Made by a program: the position numbers and the translations under genes. Below, in pieces: positions 9,075 to 17,307 of a stretch of DNA of 64,000 bases. The stretch is from an uncultured bacterium (lineage in GTDB: Bacteria; CSSED10-310; CALFER01), in NCBI GenBank assembly GCA_937951895.1, contig CALFER010000059.1:62001-126000 (forward strand), given 5' to 3'. The notes below the pieces were generated by a model that ran no database searches, was not told the DNA's origin, and saw only the letters and a list, made by a program, of their open reading frames with translations. Numbering within the stretch: position 1 is the first letter of the stretch; the number at the start of each line of letters is the position of its first letter.

Positions 9075-9464
9075 ATGATCTATCTCAGTCTCATTCTCGC
9101 GGTCATCGCCCTGGTGATTGCACTGAAAAGCCGTTCCAGCACTCGATATCACAACGATGACATCGATGAAATTCGCAATTCACTCTACGAACTCCGAATG
9201 ACCATCAAATCGCTTCGGGCCGAATGGAATCAGAAAATCGCCCGGGTTCACGCCGAAGCATTGAAAGCCGAAGGCAAGATCCCTGCGGACCGAGTGCCTT
9301 ACATCATTACCAAGGAATGCATCGCATGCGGGACCTGCCAGCCGGAATGCCCGACCCATGCTATTTCGGAAGGATCCATTTACGAAATCGATCCCGGGTT
9401 GTGCATCGCTTGCGGGAAATGCGCGAAGGTATGCCCGGTCGATGCCTGCAAGGTCATGCCCTGA
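9075..9464 (+). CDS. Membrane-anchored 2[4Fe-4S] ferredoxin
   Basis: Electron carrier of 129 residues. Residues 2-17 are a hydrophobic anchor. Residues about 28-68 are charged and heptad-like (DEIRNSLYELRMTIKSL), probably a coiled-coil spacer. The C-terminus is a classic bacterial ferredoxin with two clusters bound by C82, C85, C88, C92 and C110, C113, C116, C120 (CIACGTCQPECP and CIACGKCAKVCP). The frame is open further upstream, but the ATG at 9075 is clearly the start: AGGAGG lies eight bases before it and a good promoter lies just above. An anchored ferredoxin could feed electrons to a membrane enzyme or to the divergently encoded radical SAM protein, which needs a low-potential donor. 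That link is inferred from position only. Confidence 0.85.
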   Translation: MIYLSLILAVIALVIALKSRSSTRYHNDDIDEIRNSLYELRMTIKSLRAEWNQKIARVHAEALKAEGKIPADRVPYIITKECIACGTCQPECPTHAISEGSIYEIDPGLCIACGKCAKVCPVDACKVMP

Positions 9465-9481
9465 CCTCCAACCGGTTCGGA

Positions 9482-10069
9482 TCAGTTTCGCTTCGGATTC
9501 TGAATATACAACAGCGTCGTCTTCCCGATCAGGATACGATCACCGGGACGCAGACAGGTCAGTGTGGTCGGAATACCGTTACGATATGTCCCGCCGGTGC
9601 TCTGAAGATCGCGCAGAATCGTCATGTGACTGCCGTAAATCTCGATCTGGCAGTGCTCCGTCGAGACCTCACCGTCATTGAGTGTGATATCGCACCCCAT
9701 TCGACCGATCGATGCGATCGGCACCCTGAGCGGAAATGTCGTTCCCTTGTCCGGACCCTCGATCACCCCGATCACGATCTCCATTTCAAACGGCATGTCC
9801 GGGTAAAGGCCCTGGAGACGGGATTCCAGTTCATCCGGGGATAACTCATCGTCGATGGCGGAACGAAAACTGTCGGCCATTTCGAGTGTCGCGGACTGGT
9901 GTCCCGCATCCTGATCATCTTCCGGTTCGCACGCCACCTTGCCGTTCAGATTGATGAGTCTGCATGTTTTTCCGCATTCCGAGCACTGGAACTGAGCACC
10001 TTCGTCGGGAATGGGCAACAATTTGAACTCATACGGTTTTCCGCAATGTCCGCATGTAAATCTGACCAT
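9482..10069 (-). CDS. Zinc-ribbon and FHA-domain protein
   Basis: Cytoplasmic protein of 195 residues. The N-terminus carries a zinc ribbon with C6, C9, C29 and C32 (CGHCGKPYEF, CSECGKTC). A polar linker spans about residues 45-95. A forkhead-associated domain fills about residues 98-190, with SIGRMGCDITLND, the STEHCQIEIYG segment and STGGTYRNG. FHA domains bind phosphothreonine peptides, so a plausible partner is one of the two Ser/Thr kinases in this window (387-2612, 17308-19422). The start at 10069 has GGGAG four bases upstream. The gene converges on the ferredoxin gene with 17 bases between the stops. Confidence 0.82.
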   Translation of the reverse strand: MVRFTCGHCGKPYEFKLLPIPDEGAQFQCSECGKTCRLINLNGKVACEPEDDQDAGHQSATLEMADSFRSAIDDELSPDELESRLQGLYPDMPFEMEIVIGVIEGPDKGTTFPLRVPIASIGRMGCDITLNDGEVSTEHCQIEIYGSHMTILRDLQSTGGTYRNGIPTTLTCLRPGDRILIGKTTLLYIQNPKRN

Positions 10070-10091
10070 ATCACTCCCTTTCGCTCGCTAT

Positions 10092-10121
10092 ACTATACTC
10101 AAGAATCCGGACAAAATTCAA
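10092..10121 (-). promoter_or_regulatory. Candidate promoter of the zinc-ribbon/FHA gene
   Basis: Read on the minus strand, TTGAAT (10121-10116) and TATAGT (10097-10092) are 18 bases apart. It lies between the IadA stop and the FHA gene start, so the FHA gene may be expressed independently of iadA. Confidence 0.4.
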
Positions 10122-11296
10122 GTGGCATCCGTGCGTCGCTCGAATCGGCCGAATATCTCCCGTCTGCCGGCCCGCACCATCATCTGCCCCCTTGCAAGCA
10201 GATGAACGATGCCTAGCGACGCATCGAGGACCAGCAGATCCGCATCGGCACCCGGTTCGATTCGTCCCTTCGACGCCAGACCGAACAGGTCCGCGGGAAC
10301 CCGCGTCACAGGCATCAGTGCGGTGGAAAGGGGATGCGATTCCTGGAACACGAGATCCTGGAGTTCGGTCAGCAGGGATTTCGACACACCGACCTGAAGC
10401 CCCCTGAGTCGTCCGTCGGAATCGAAATCGGGTAAACTGCCGCCTGCATCGGAACTGAATGTCATGCGCGTGACGGGGATCCCCTCCCGGAGCATCTCAC
10501 TGAACGCCCGCGACGGCTTGACCTCCTCGTCGGGATAAAACGGATAGGCACTGGTCGTGAAATCCACCCACCCCCCTGAACGGGCATACTCGATAGCACG
10601 CTCAAATACCTCCCGGCTTCGGTTGCAGTGTGTCGGAAGGAAGTGCCTGAGCGGAACGGGATCGAGATTCACGGCCGAGACGATCGGTTCGAATGTGCCG
10701 GGGGCATCCCCGAGATGCAGGCACAGCACTCCGGGTTTTCCGGAAAGCATTCCGGCGACGCGGATCTGTTTGGCGAGACGCACGAGCTCATGCGGTGCAG
10801 GGGCTGAACTTCGATGATCCGAGATCGCCACTTCACCGACACCCAGCACCTCGGGCACGAAGATGATATCCTTCATCACGTCTCCGGTCAGAGACGGAGT
10901 CGGAATCTGGTAGGAACCGGTGAGCATGTAGACGGAGATTCCCTCTTCCGTGAGTGCCCGGGCTTTCTGAAGAACGGCATCCGCATGGCGCGTGATGCCA
11001 TCCGTGCCCATCATGCCGATGACGGTCGTCACCCCGGCGTCGATGAAACTCCCGAGCGTCATTTCGGGAGTGCGTGTGGCCGGACCGCCCTCTCCGCCGG
11101 CACCCGCAACATGCACATGCGCATCGATCAGGCCCGGAACGAGCGTCTTCCCGGCACAGTCCACGATCTCCATACCGGGAAAAGTGTCCGGCACGTCATC
11201 GGCTATCGACAGGATGCGGCCGCCTCCGAGCAGAACGTCTTTGATGCCGATCGATTCCGGCGTGAATACATTCGCGTGTCTGAGTAATGTCAGCAT
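10118..11296 (-). CDS. iadA: Isoaspartyl (beta-aspartyl) dipeptidase IadA
   Basis: Amidohydrolase of 392 residues, the expected length for IadA, which hydrolyses isoaspartyl dipeptides formed from damaged or degraded proteins. The N-terminal metal motif DAHVHVAG gives H60 and H62. LCLHLGD, FLPTHCNRS and FSSDAGGS supply the later histidines and the catalytic aspartate expected for this family. The C-terminus returns to the small beta domain (GRIEPGADADLLVLDA), typical of amidohydrolases. The ATG at 11296 has GAGGAG about eight bases upstream and a promoter with a perfect -35 box further up. It is probably cytoplasmic. No other peptidase is adjacent. Confidence 0.88.
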   Translation of the reverse strand: MLTLLRHANVFTPESIGIKDVLLGGGRILSIADDVPDTFPGMEIVDCAGKTLVPGLIDAHVHVAGAGGEGGPATRTPEMTLGSFIDAGVTTVIGMMGTDGITRHADAVLQKARALTEEGISVYMLTGSYQIPTPSLTGDVMKDIIFVPEVLGVGEVAISDHRSSAPAPHELVRLAKQIRVAGMLSGKPGVLCLHLGDAPGTFEPIVSAVNLDPVPLRHFLPTHCNRSREVFERAIEYARSGGWVDFTTSAYPFYPDEEVKPSRAFSEMLREGIPVTRMTFSSDAGGSLPDFDSDGRLRGLQVGVSKSLLTELQDLVFQESHPLSTALMPVTRVPADLFGLASKGRIEPGADADLLVLDASLGIVHLLARGQMMVRAGRREIFGRFERRTDAT

Positions 11297-11384
11297 GGTT
11301 TTATCTCCTCAGAGGTCCGGCTCTTTCGATTCGCGGGCTTCCGTATCGGGTGTCTTGCGGGCAACGATGGATGGCGCCGGAAAC

Positions 11385-11413
11385 AGTAAACGAAATTCGC
11401 GCGACCCTGTCAA
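11385..11413 (-). promoter_or_regulatory. Promoter of iadA
   Basis: Read on the minus strand, a perfect TTGACA (11413-11408) is followed after 17 bases by TTTACT (11390-11385). The predicted leader is about 80 bases. The rest of this gene-free stretch (11297-11642) holds the hairpins and terminator annotated separately. Confidence 0.5.
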
Positions 11414-11447
11414 TTCAGGCATACGCGCGTCCAGCCGACAAGGAGGG

Positions 11448-11592
11448 TCAGGCTCCCCGGCTTCGGGGAGCCTGATGTCTGGCAGGACTTTGAGAGGGAA
11501 ACTTTGAGGAGGATTTCTGGAAGCTGGGGGGCTTCCATGAGGTTGCTGTCTATGAAACGCCCCGCAGCCGTGGAAGGTTCCACTTTTTTTTG
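11448..11592 (+). ncRNA. Candidate structured RNA or attenuator leader
   Basis: This gene-free stretch contains a perfect 12-bp hairpin (arms 11448-11459 and 11464-11475, loop GCTT). A second hairpin is GGAAGC-TGGGGG-GCTTCC (around 11519-11536), and a third stem runs straight into nine Ts (11570-11592). Several GGA triplets sit between or in the stems. No convincing ORF is present. It could be a small RNA ending in its own terminator, or an attenuator leader for the radical SAM gene that starts 50 bases later. I do not recognise a known RNA family, and no clear plus-strand promoter was found. Confidence 0.35.
11570..11592 (+). terminator. Intrinsic terminator upstream of the second radical SAM gene
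   Basis: GTGGAAGGTTCCAC forms a short stem (11570-11583) followed by nine T residues (11584-11592). Rightward transcription would stop here before the GTG at 11643, so either the candidate RNA ends here or expression of the next gene is attenuated. Confidence 0.55.
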
Positions 11593-11642
11593 ACAGACGG
11601 CCGCGTTCACGATAGGTTGACGCTGGATTTGCGAGGTGCCAA

Positions 11643-13115
11643 GTGAAAGTTCTGTGTCTCAACCCACCGTTCCTCCAGCAGTTCTCACGCGAACAACGCT
11701 CACCGGCCGTCACCAAGAGCGGAACGATCTACTACCCGATGTGGCTCGCTTACGCCGCCGGCGCTCTGATCCAAGATGGCCACGACGTCGATCTGATCGA
11801 TGCCGTGCCCCGGAACTGGACGCACGGGCATGTCGCGGGACATGTCGAGCGGACCAAACCCGATCTGATCGTGATCGCGACATCGACCCCGAGCATCGCG
11901 AACGATCTGGCCGTCGGGGACGCCTGCAAGACAGCATACCCCGACACGATCACGGTGTTCGTGGGGGTGCATGTTTCGGCCGTTCCCGAAGAAACCCTGC
12001 GCGGCAACGATTCCGCTGATGCGGTCGTCATCGGGGAGTATGAACGGACTCTCTGCGAACTGGCCGGACACCTGCACGACCCTCGTGACAGTTGGCGCAC
12101 CATTCCGGGCCTCGCATTCCGCCTCGGTCCAGACATCATCCGCACGGCCCCGCGCCCCCTCAACGAACAGCTCGATGCCTTACCGATGGTGGCGGATGTC
12201 TATCGAAAATTCCTGAATTTCAAAGACTATTTCTACTCGATCGCCCGCTACCCCGAAGTCACGCTCATTACCAGCCGGGGATGTGTGCATCACTGCATCT
12301 ACTGCGTCTATCCGCAGAACCTGACCGGAAGACGGGTCCGGTTCCGGGACATCGAAAAGGTTCTGGATGAATGGGAATTCGTCGAAACTCATTTTGAGGG
12401 GGTTCGCGAGCTTTTCATCGAGGATGATGCGATGACGCTGGACGCGGCCCGTTGTCAGGCATTGATGCGCCGGAAAATCGAACGCGGAATTCGCATCGGG
12501 TTTACGGCGAATTCAAGGGCGGACGTCGATTTTGAAACGCTGAAATGGCTCAAAAAAGGAGGATGCCGCCTGCTGTGCGTCGGATTCGAAAGCGGCAGTC
12601 AGACGATCCTGGACCGGATGAACAAGAAGCTGACACTCGAACAGAGCCGCCGGTTTGTCCGGGACGCGAAGCGCGCGGGTATCATGGTGCATGGATGCTA
12701 TCTGGTCGGGCTTCCCGAGGAAACCGAAGAAACGCTCGAGGCCACACTGGCGTTCGCCAAGGAACTGAATACCGATACCGCCCAGTTCTTCCCGCTGATG
12801 GTGTATCCGGGAACGGAAGCCTATCAATGGGCCCGTTCGAGCGGTTATCTGGCGACAACCGATTTTTCCTGCTGGCTGACACCGGAAGGTCTGCACAACT
12901 GCGTCGTCAATCGCCCGGAACTCAGCCATACTCAACTGGTTGCCTTCTGTGACCGGGCACGACGCGAGTTCTATCTCAGACCCCGATACATGCTCTTCAA
13001 ACTCCGGCAGATCCTGACACGTCCCGACGAGGCTGTCCGCACGCTGAAATCGCTCCGGAAATTCTGGAAGTATCTCGTCCAGGGAAGTTTCAGTTCATCC
13101 CGCGAAAAAGGATGA
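11643..13115 (+). CDS. B12-binding-domain radical SAM protein
   Basis: Radical SAM protein of 490 residues. The N-terminal B12-binding-like domain opens MKVLCLNPPFLQQFS and includes DLIDAVPRNW. The core motif CVHHCIYC gives C214, C218 and C221 near the middle, followed by the usual GFESGSQTILDRMNKK segment. The C-terminus has PLMVYPGTEAYQWA, typical of BchE-like proteins. The substrate is unknown. The GTG start at 11643 follows GAGGTG; no ATG is better placed. The stop overlaps the start of the membrane glycosyltransferase gene by four bases (ATGA), so these two are coupled and probably act on the same surface glycolipid. Confidence 0.85.
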   Translation: MKVLCLNPPFLQQFSREQRSPAVTKSGTIYYPMWLAYAAGALIQDGHDVDLIDAVPRNWTHGHVAGHVERTKPDLIVIATSTPSIANDLAVGDACKTAYPDTITVFVGVHVSAVPEETLRGNDSADAVVIGEYERTLCELAGHLHDPRDSWRTIPGLAFRLGPDIIRTAPRPLNEQLDALPMVADVYRKFLNFKDYFYSIARYPEVTLITSRGCVHHCIYCVYPQNLTGRRVRFRDIEKVLDEWEFVETHFEGVRELFIEDDAMTLDAARCQALMRRKIERGIRIGFTANSRADVDFETLKWLKKGGCRLLCVGFESGSQTILDRMNKKLTLEQSRRFVRDAKRAGIMVHGCYLVGLPEETEETLEATLAFAKELNTDTAQFFPLMVYPGTEAYQWARSSGYLATTDFSCWLTPEGLHNCVVNRPELSHTQLVAFCDRARREFYLRPRYMLFKLRQILTRPDEAVRTLKSLRKFWKYLVQGSFSSSREKG

Positions 13116-14671
13116 TGGATCCCCGATCGGTCTCAACCCGGAGGCCATGGTCATCCCTTTTCGCCTTCCTGCTTCTGTGTGCGGCTGGTCTCGCAATCCG
13201 CCTCTATCGCCTCGGTGCCTATTCCCTGTGGATGGATGAAGCCGAATCGATTTACAGCGGTGTCATAGGCCGTTCGTTTCACCCGCCGGTGTTTCCTTTT
13301 CTTCTGAGCGTTTGGGTTCAGTTTTTCACGTCCGAAACCGGCCTTCGAATGCTGGTCGTTCTCTTCGGAATCAGCTCGATCCCCGCCATCCATGCGCTCA
13401 CACGGAAACTGCTATCGCCCCGAACAGCATGGATCTCGGCGTTCCTGCTGACTGTATCGCCGTTTGCCGTGTTCTATTCACGCGAACTCCGCATGTACTC
13501 CCTGGTTTTACTGCTCGCCATCCTCTCCTGGATCTGGTTCCTGACGTGGATTCGATCCGGGTCCGCCTTCCCGCTGATCGCCTGGATCGCGTTGAACACG
13601 TTGTTTCTGTACACCCATTACTATTCTCTGTTCTTTATTGCCGGACAGATCATCGGTCTTTTTCTGTTTGTCCCATGCAGAAGCGCGTTGAAGCGAAGTC
13701 TTCTGGCCGGTGCACTGCATTCGATCGTTTTCGCTCCCTATTTCATCCGATTTTTCACTCTGTCAAAAGGCATCATCAACTCGGCATTCTGGTGCCCGCC
13801 GGTGTCGATCCGAACGGTCTGGGAGCTGCTTTCGGTTTTCAGCGCGGGATACGAAGCCTCCCGCATCGTTTACACAACAATGGGACTCGTCTGCGCATCG
13901 GCGGCTCTGTACGGCTTCCTGGACAGGAGCAAGCCTCTGCTTCAGCGATACCTGATCGCGGCGGGAATCATTCCCGTCGGCCTTGCCTTGCTCGCATCCC
14001 TGCTTCTTCCGACATGCATCTTCGTCCCCCGATACACAATCTACGCTCTCGCGCCCTTCATCATCGCGATTGCACACGGAATCGACCGGATCGATTCACG
14101 AAAACTCACCATCTTCGCATTGTCCGTACTGACCGTGATTCACGCGTCCACATTGAAGAGCCATTATTACAACGAGTACAAGAGCGGCATGCGTTCGCTG
14201 ATACAGCCCCGGAAAGAATTCCGGGAAGCTGCCCGGTGGATCGACACGCAATTCCTGCCCGGAGACATCATCGGAACAACCTGTGAAAGTGGGACGTTTC
14301 CCGTCTGGTTCTACCTCGTGTATCTCAAACAGCATCCTCCCGCCTACTTCCTCGACATCGACGACGAGTATCGGAAGGATCTGATCCGAAAATTCAATCT
14401 CGACGATATCGTGCAGCAATACCCTGAAGTACGGTCAGCCAATCTGTCCCCTGACTGGCTCGAATCGCATCGACGTCTCTGGGTCTATAAGACCGACTGG
14501 TGTTTTGAACTGGACGGCTGTGTCGACTTTTACACGCAGCACAACCGGAAAGTCCTGGAATGGCTGGAATCCCGATATGGAAGAATCGAAGAACGCGGCT
14601 TCACCGGTGTTTCAGTCATTCTGTTCGATCTCGCCGGCAAGACACCTGCGGATTCTCAGTTACACCAATAA
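13112..14671 (+). CDS. GT-C type polyprenyl-linked sugar glycosyltransferase (PMT/ArnT-like)
   Basis: Integral membrane protein of 519 residues with about nine to eleven predicted helices followed by a soluble C-terminal domain from about residue 360. After the first helix comes RLGAYSLWMDEAESIYSG, where the acidic DE pair matches the catalytic site of GT-C (GT39/83-like) enzymes that move a sugar from a polyprenyl phosphate to a protein or lipid outside the membrane. Other landmarks are SPFAVFYSRELRMYSL and YTHYYSLFF. The acceptor is not known. The ATG overlaps the preceding radical SAM stop (ATGA). Confidence 0.82.
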   Translation: MMDPRSVSTRRPWSSLFAFLLLCAAGLAIRLYRLGAYSLWMDEAESIYSGVIGRSFHPPVFPFLLSVWVQFFTSETGLRMLVVLFGISSIPAIHALTRKLLSPRTAWISAFLLTVSPFAVFYSRELRMYSLVLLLAILSWIWFLTWIRSGSAFPLIAWIALNTLFLYTHYYSLFFIAGQIIGLFLFVPCRSALKRSLLAGALHSIVFAPYFIRFFTLSKGIINSAFWCPPVSIRTVWELLSVFSAGYEASRIVYTTMGLVCASAALYGFLDRSKPLLQRYLIAAGIIPVGLALLASLLLPTCIFVPRYTIYALAPFIIAIAHGIDRIDSRKLTIFALSVLTVIHASTLKSHYYNEYKSGMRSLIQPRKEFREAARWIDTQFLPGDIIGTTCESGTFPVWFYLVYLKQHPPAYFLDIDDEYRKDLIRKFNLDDIVQQYPEVRSANLSPDWLESHRRLWVYKTDWCFELDGCVDFYTQHNRKVLEWLESRYGRIEERGFTGVSVILFDLAGKTPADSQLHQ

Positions 14672-14677
14672 ACACAA

Positions 14678-14702
14678 CGGGCATCGATCGAATCGATGCC
14701 CG
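14678..14702 (-). terminator. Hairpin terminator between convergent genes
   Basis: An 11-bp perfect stem CGGGCATCGAT / ATCGATGCCCG with loop CGA lies between the glycosyltransferase stop and the PT-linker protein stop. On the minus strand it is followed by the T-rich TTGTGTTTATT, so it mainly serves the minus-strand gene; the stem could act in both directions. Confidence 0.6.
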
Positions 14703-14745
14703 AAGTAAAGTTAAATCTGCGAGTCCTGCCGGGGCCGATCGCGTC

Positions 14746-17112
14746 CTATTCAGCCCAGCCGAACGTCCAGGTATCCAATTCGCCGAAGAGAGTCGTGATG
14801 GCCTGATCCGTCATCGCACCATAGAAGGTCAAGCCATCGGCGGATCCGACACCCGAGGGCCAGGCAAAATTCGGGAGCGGTACCAGTTCGTGCATGCCCG
14901 GTGTCACATTCAACGTGTAGTGGTCGAAGCTCGTGAAGCTCGGCGCGAAGAAATACTGCGATCCGACCTCGAGAATCACGAAGACGGGAACCTGGTTGTA
15001 AGTGTCCGCGCTCGGATTGCAGACGAATGCCTTCAGATAGCACGGATCGCCGGGGTGGAACATGTGGGACGGCATTTCGAGTGTGACGCCGAGTTCCGTG
15101 CAGGTGTTGGGTGTATCCGTTGGAGCCGGGGTATGGGTCGGTCCGCCGCTCGTGCTCGTCGGAGTGGGCGATTGCGTGGGGGGATTCGTCGGAGTGTTCG
15201 TCGGAACTGCCGTGTAGGTCGGGCTGCCCGGAGGCGTCGTGGGTGTGGAGGTTGGTGGAAGCGGAGTGAAGGTGGGGGTTGCGGTCCGGGTCGGAGTGAA
15301 TGTCGGCGTCGACGGTCCCGGAGTCGGCGTGGCGGCACCGGCGGCGACGTTCGAAGCACCCGCGGTCAGTTCGCCGTTCTGGAAATCGACCGAGTTGTTC
15401 TCCGTATCGGTACCGTTTGGAAGTCTCGACAACGAAAGATTACCGGTCGGATTGGCGTACGGAACCGGAGTTCCCTCACCGACGAATGTGTCGGTCGGCA
15501 GGAACGTTCCATATCCGATCGCATCCACCACGGTGCTCATTCCGGCACGCAACTGGATGTTGTCCGGGCCATTCTGGTAATTGACATTTTCATCGATCAT
15601 CGACGCATTGGGCACGGACGTATCCTGCGCCACGACGAAAAACTGTCCGGGGCCGATCGTTCCGGTGAGCGGGATGGCCTGATAATCGATGCCGTCGAAA
15701 CCGTTCACACCGACCAGGTAGTATCCGTCCAGACTGACGGTCGTGCCGGTCGGCATGTAGAGTTCGACATAGCATCCCACATCAGCGCCGTCCGGATTGA
15801 CATGCACTTCGTTGATTTTAATGTTGTAGACCGGGGGAGGAGTGGGGGTCGGTCCGGTTGGAGTCGGAGTCGGCACGGTCGCGGTTGCACCCGGAGTAGG
15901 CGTGTCGCTGCCGCCGCCGGGAAGATTTGCGGATCCCGGAGTGAGTTGTCCGGCCTGGAAGTCGACCACGTTGTCATTCGTGTCGAATCCATCAGGCAGA
16001 CGCGAGTGCGATTGTTCTCCCGTAAAGTATGCCGGGGCTGCCGTTCCTTCTCCGGCGAAGAACGTTCCGCCGGTAAAATCGCCGTATCCGATCGCATCGA
16101 TGACCGTTGCCCCCTGACGGAGCTGAATGCTGTCCGGTCCGTTCTGATAGTTGGCCAGAACATCGATCAGATCGGCGTTTGCGACGTTGGTGTCCTGAGC
16201 GATGACGAAGTACCCGTCGGCCGGGATCGAGTGTCCGGACAGGCTGATCGAACCATAGTCCGCGCCATCATTGCCGTTGACGCCGACGAGTGTATAGCCG
16301 TCAAGACTCGATCCGCCGGGGAAATACAGCTCAACATAACAGCCGATGTCCGTTCCGGGAGGATTGATGTAGATTTCATTGATCTTGATCGCGGTCACGG
16401 GAGGAGGCGTCGGAGTCGGACCGGTCGGTGTCGCGGTGGGCGGGCCGGGAGTATTGGTGGGCGGGCCGGGCGTGTTGGTCAGGGCCGGAGTGCTGGTCGG
16501 AGGAACGGTCACGTCGTTCTGGATCTTGACGTCATCGATACGGAAGGTGCCGGTGGATGCCGGTGCGCCTTCGCCATCGGCCTGAACCCAGGTCCCGCTG
16601 CCGGTTCCGGTGCTGTCCGTCGCCACGATGCGGAACACGGCGTCGGCGTTGTCATTGAGATCGGTGATGGCTGAGAGATCAACGACGTTATTGAGCGTCC
16701 AGACCGTGCCCTGCTGTTCGATGATCGATCCGGCATCTGTGAAAGGACCGGCTGATCCTGTCGAGGAATACTGGACTTTCCAGTATTTGGATGCGGTATT
16801 CGAGGTACGTGCGCTGTAGATGAACGCAATATTGCTGTATCCCGTCGTATCGACCGGTACCTCGATGTAACTCAGATTCAAGTTGGCCATATCGGACCAC
16901 GAAGCGGCGTAGAGACTCCCGCCGGCGCCCGCCGAGTAAATCACCGCGGCGGTCGAAGTCGTCGTGATCACATTGTCCAGGTTGTTCGGAGTGGTCTGAT
17001 CGACAGTCAGATTCTGATCTTCAAAATCCCACCCCGCGATGATGTCGGCGCGCACTGATCCGATCGATGCGACGGCCGCGAGCAGCACCGCCAGGAACGT
17101 CCATTTGTTCAT
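14746..17112 (-). CDS. Secreted PT-linker protein with two lamin-tail domains and a conserved C-terminal domain
   Basis: Secreted protein of 788 residues. A signal peptide (about residues 1-22, ending SVRA) leads into an anchor-type beta-sandwich opening DIIAGWDFEDQNL, to about residue 205. A Pro-Thr linker follows. Two lamin-tail domains come next, each opening IKINE and containing ELYFPGG or ELYMPTG, DGYFVIAQD or similar, and QNGPD-IQLR. More Thr-Pro linker follows. The last ~115 residues form an unrecognised domain (LEMPSHMFHPGDPCYLKA to DTWTFGWAE) also found at the end of the protein at 49773. There is no C-terminal membrane helix. The ATG at 17112 follows AGGAGG. It probably acts at the cell surface; its ligand is unknown. 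Confidence 0.82.
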   Translation of the reverse strand: MNKWTFLAVLLAAVASIGSVRADIIAGWDFEDQNLTVDQTTPNNLDNVITTTSTAAVIYSAGAGGSLYAASWSDMANLNLSYIEVPVDTTGYSNIAFIYSARTSNTASKYWKVQYSSTGSAGPFTDAGSIIEQQGTVWTLNNVVDLSAITDLNDNADAVFRIVATDSTGTGSGTWVQADGEGAPASTGTFRIDDVKIQNDVTVPPTSTPALTNTPGPPTNTPGPPTATPTGPTPTPPPVTAIKINEIYINPPGTDIGCYVELYFPGGSSLDGYTLVGVNGNDGADYGSISLSGHSIPADGYFVIAQDTNVANADLIDVLANYQNGPDSIQLRQGATVIDAIGYGDFTGGTFFAGEGTAAPAYFTGEQSHSRLPDGFDTNDNVVDFQAGQLTPGSANLPGGGSDTPTPGATATVPTPTPTGPTPTPPPVYNIKINEVHVNPDGADVGCYVELYMPTGTTVSLDGYYLVGVNGFDGIDYQAIPLTGTIGPGQFFVVAQDTSVPNASMIDENVNYQNGPDNIQLRAGMSTVVDAIGYGTFLPTDTFVGEGTPVPYANPTGNLSLSRLPNGTDTENNSVDFQNGELTAGASNVAAGAATPTPGPSTPTFTPTRTATPTFTPLPPTSTPTTPPGSPTYTAVPTNTPTNPPTQSPTPTSTSGGPTHTPAPTDTPNTCTELGVTLEMPSHMFHPGDPCYLKAFVCNPSADTYNQVPVFVILEVGSQYFFAPSFTSFDHYTLNVTPGMHELVPLPNFAWPSGVGSADGLTFYGAMTDQAITTLFGELDTWTFGWAE

Positions 17113-17256
17113 AACTCCTCCTTTTCAAATCCTACCTCCGACCGCTCATCCCTGTTGATGATCGCATCGCAGGCACCCGATATCATTTAAAATCAACACG
17201 TTGCGGAAACTCCGCTGTCGCTTTGACCGAAATGGCGATCAGAGCCTTAACATTTA

Positions 17257-17285
17257 ATTCTACTATATTCCGATGTCCACAGCAA
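17257..17285 (-). promoter_or_regulatory. Candidate promoter of the PT-linker protein gene
   Basis: Read on the minus strand, TTGCTG (17285-17280) and TAGAAT (17262-17257) are 17 bases apart, predicting a leader of about 140 bases before the ATG at 17112. No terminator or riboswitch was recognised in the leader. Confidence 0.4.
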
Positions 17286-17307
17286 GACTTCTCCCGATCA
17301 AACACAT

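Noticed and set aside
11476..11508. Tiny ORF of about ten codons within the hairpin element
   Set aside because: It lies between the hairpin stems, is very short and has no convincing ribosome site or conservation evidence; the structured-RNA reading is simpler.
14560..16674. Open frame of 704 codons on the plus strand antisense to the PT-linker protein
   Set aside because: The product is Arg- and Gly-rich low complexity, typical of the reverse complement of Thr-Pro and lamin-tail coding sequence. The minus-strand gene has a signal peptide and ribosome site.
14746..17112. CRISPR-like regular repetition in the PT-linker genes
   Set aside because: The repetition is codon-level Thr-Pro and lamin-tail duplication inside a coding frame; repeat length and spacing are not those of a CRISPR array.
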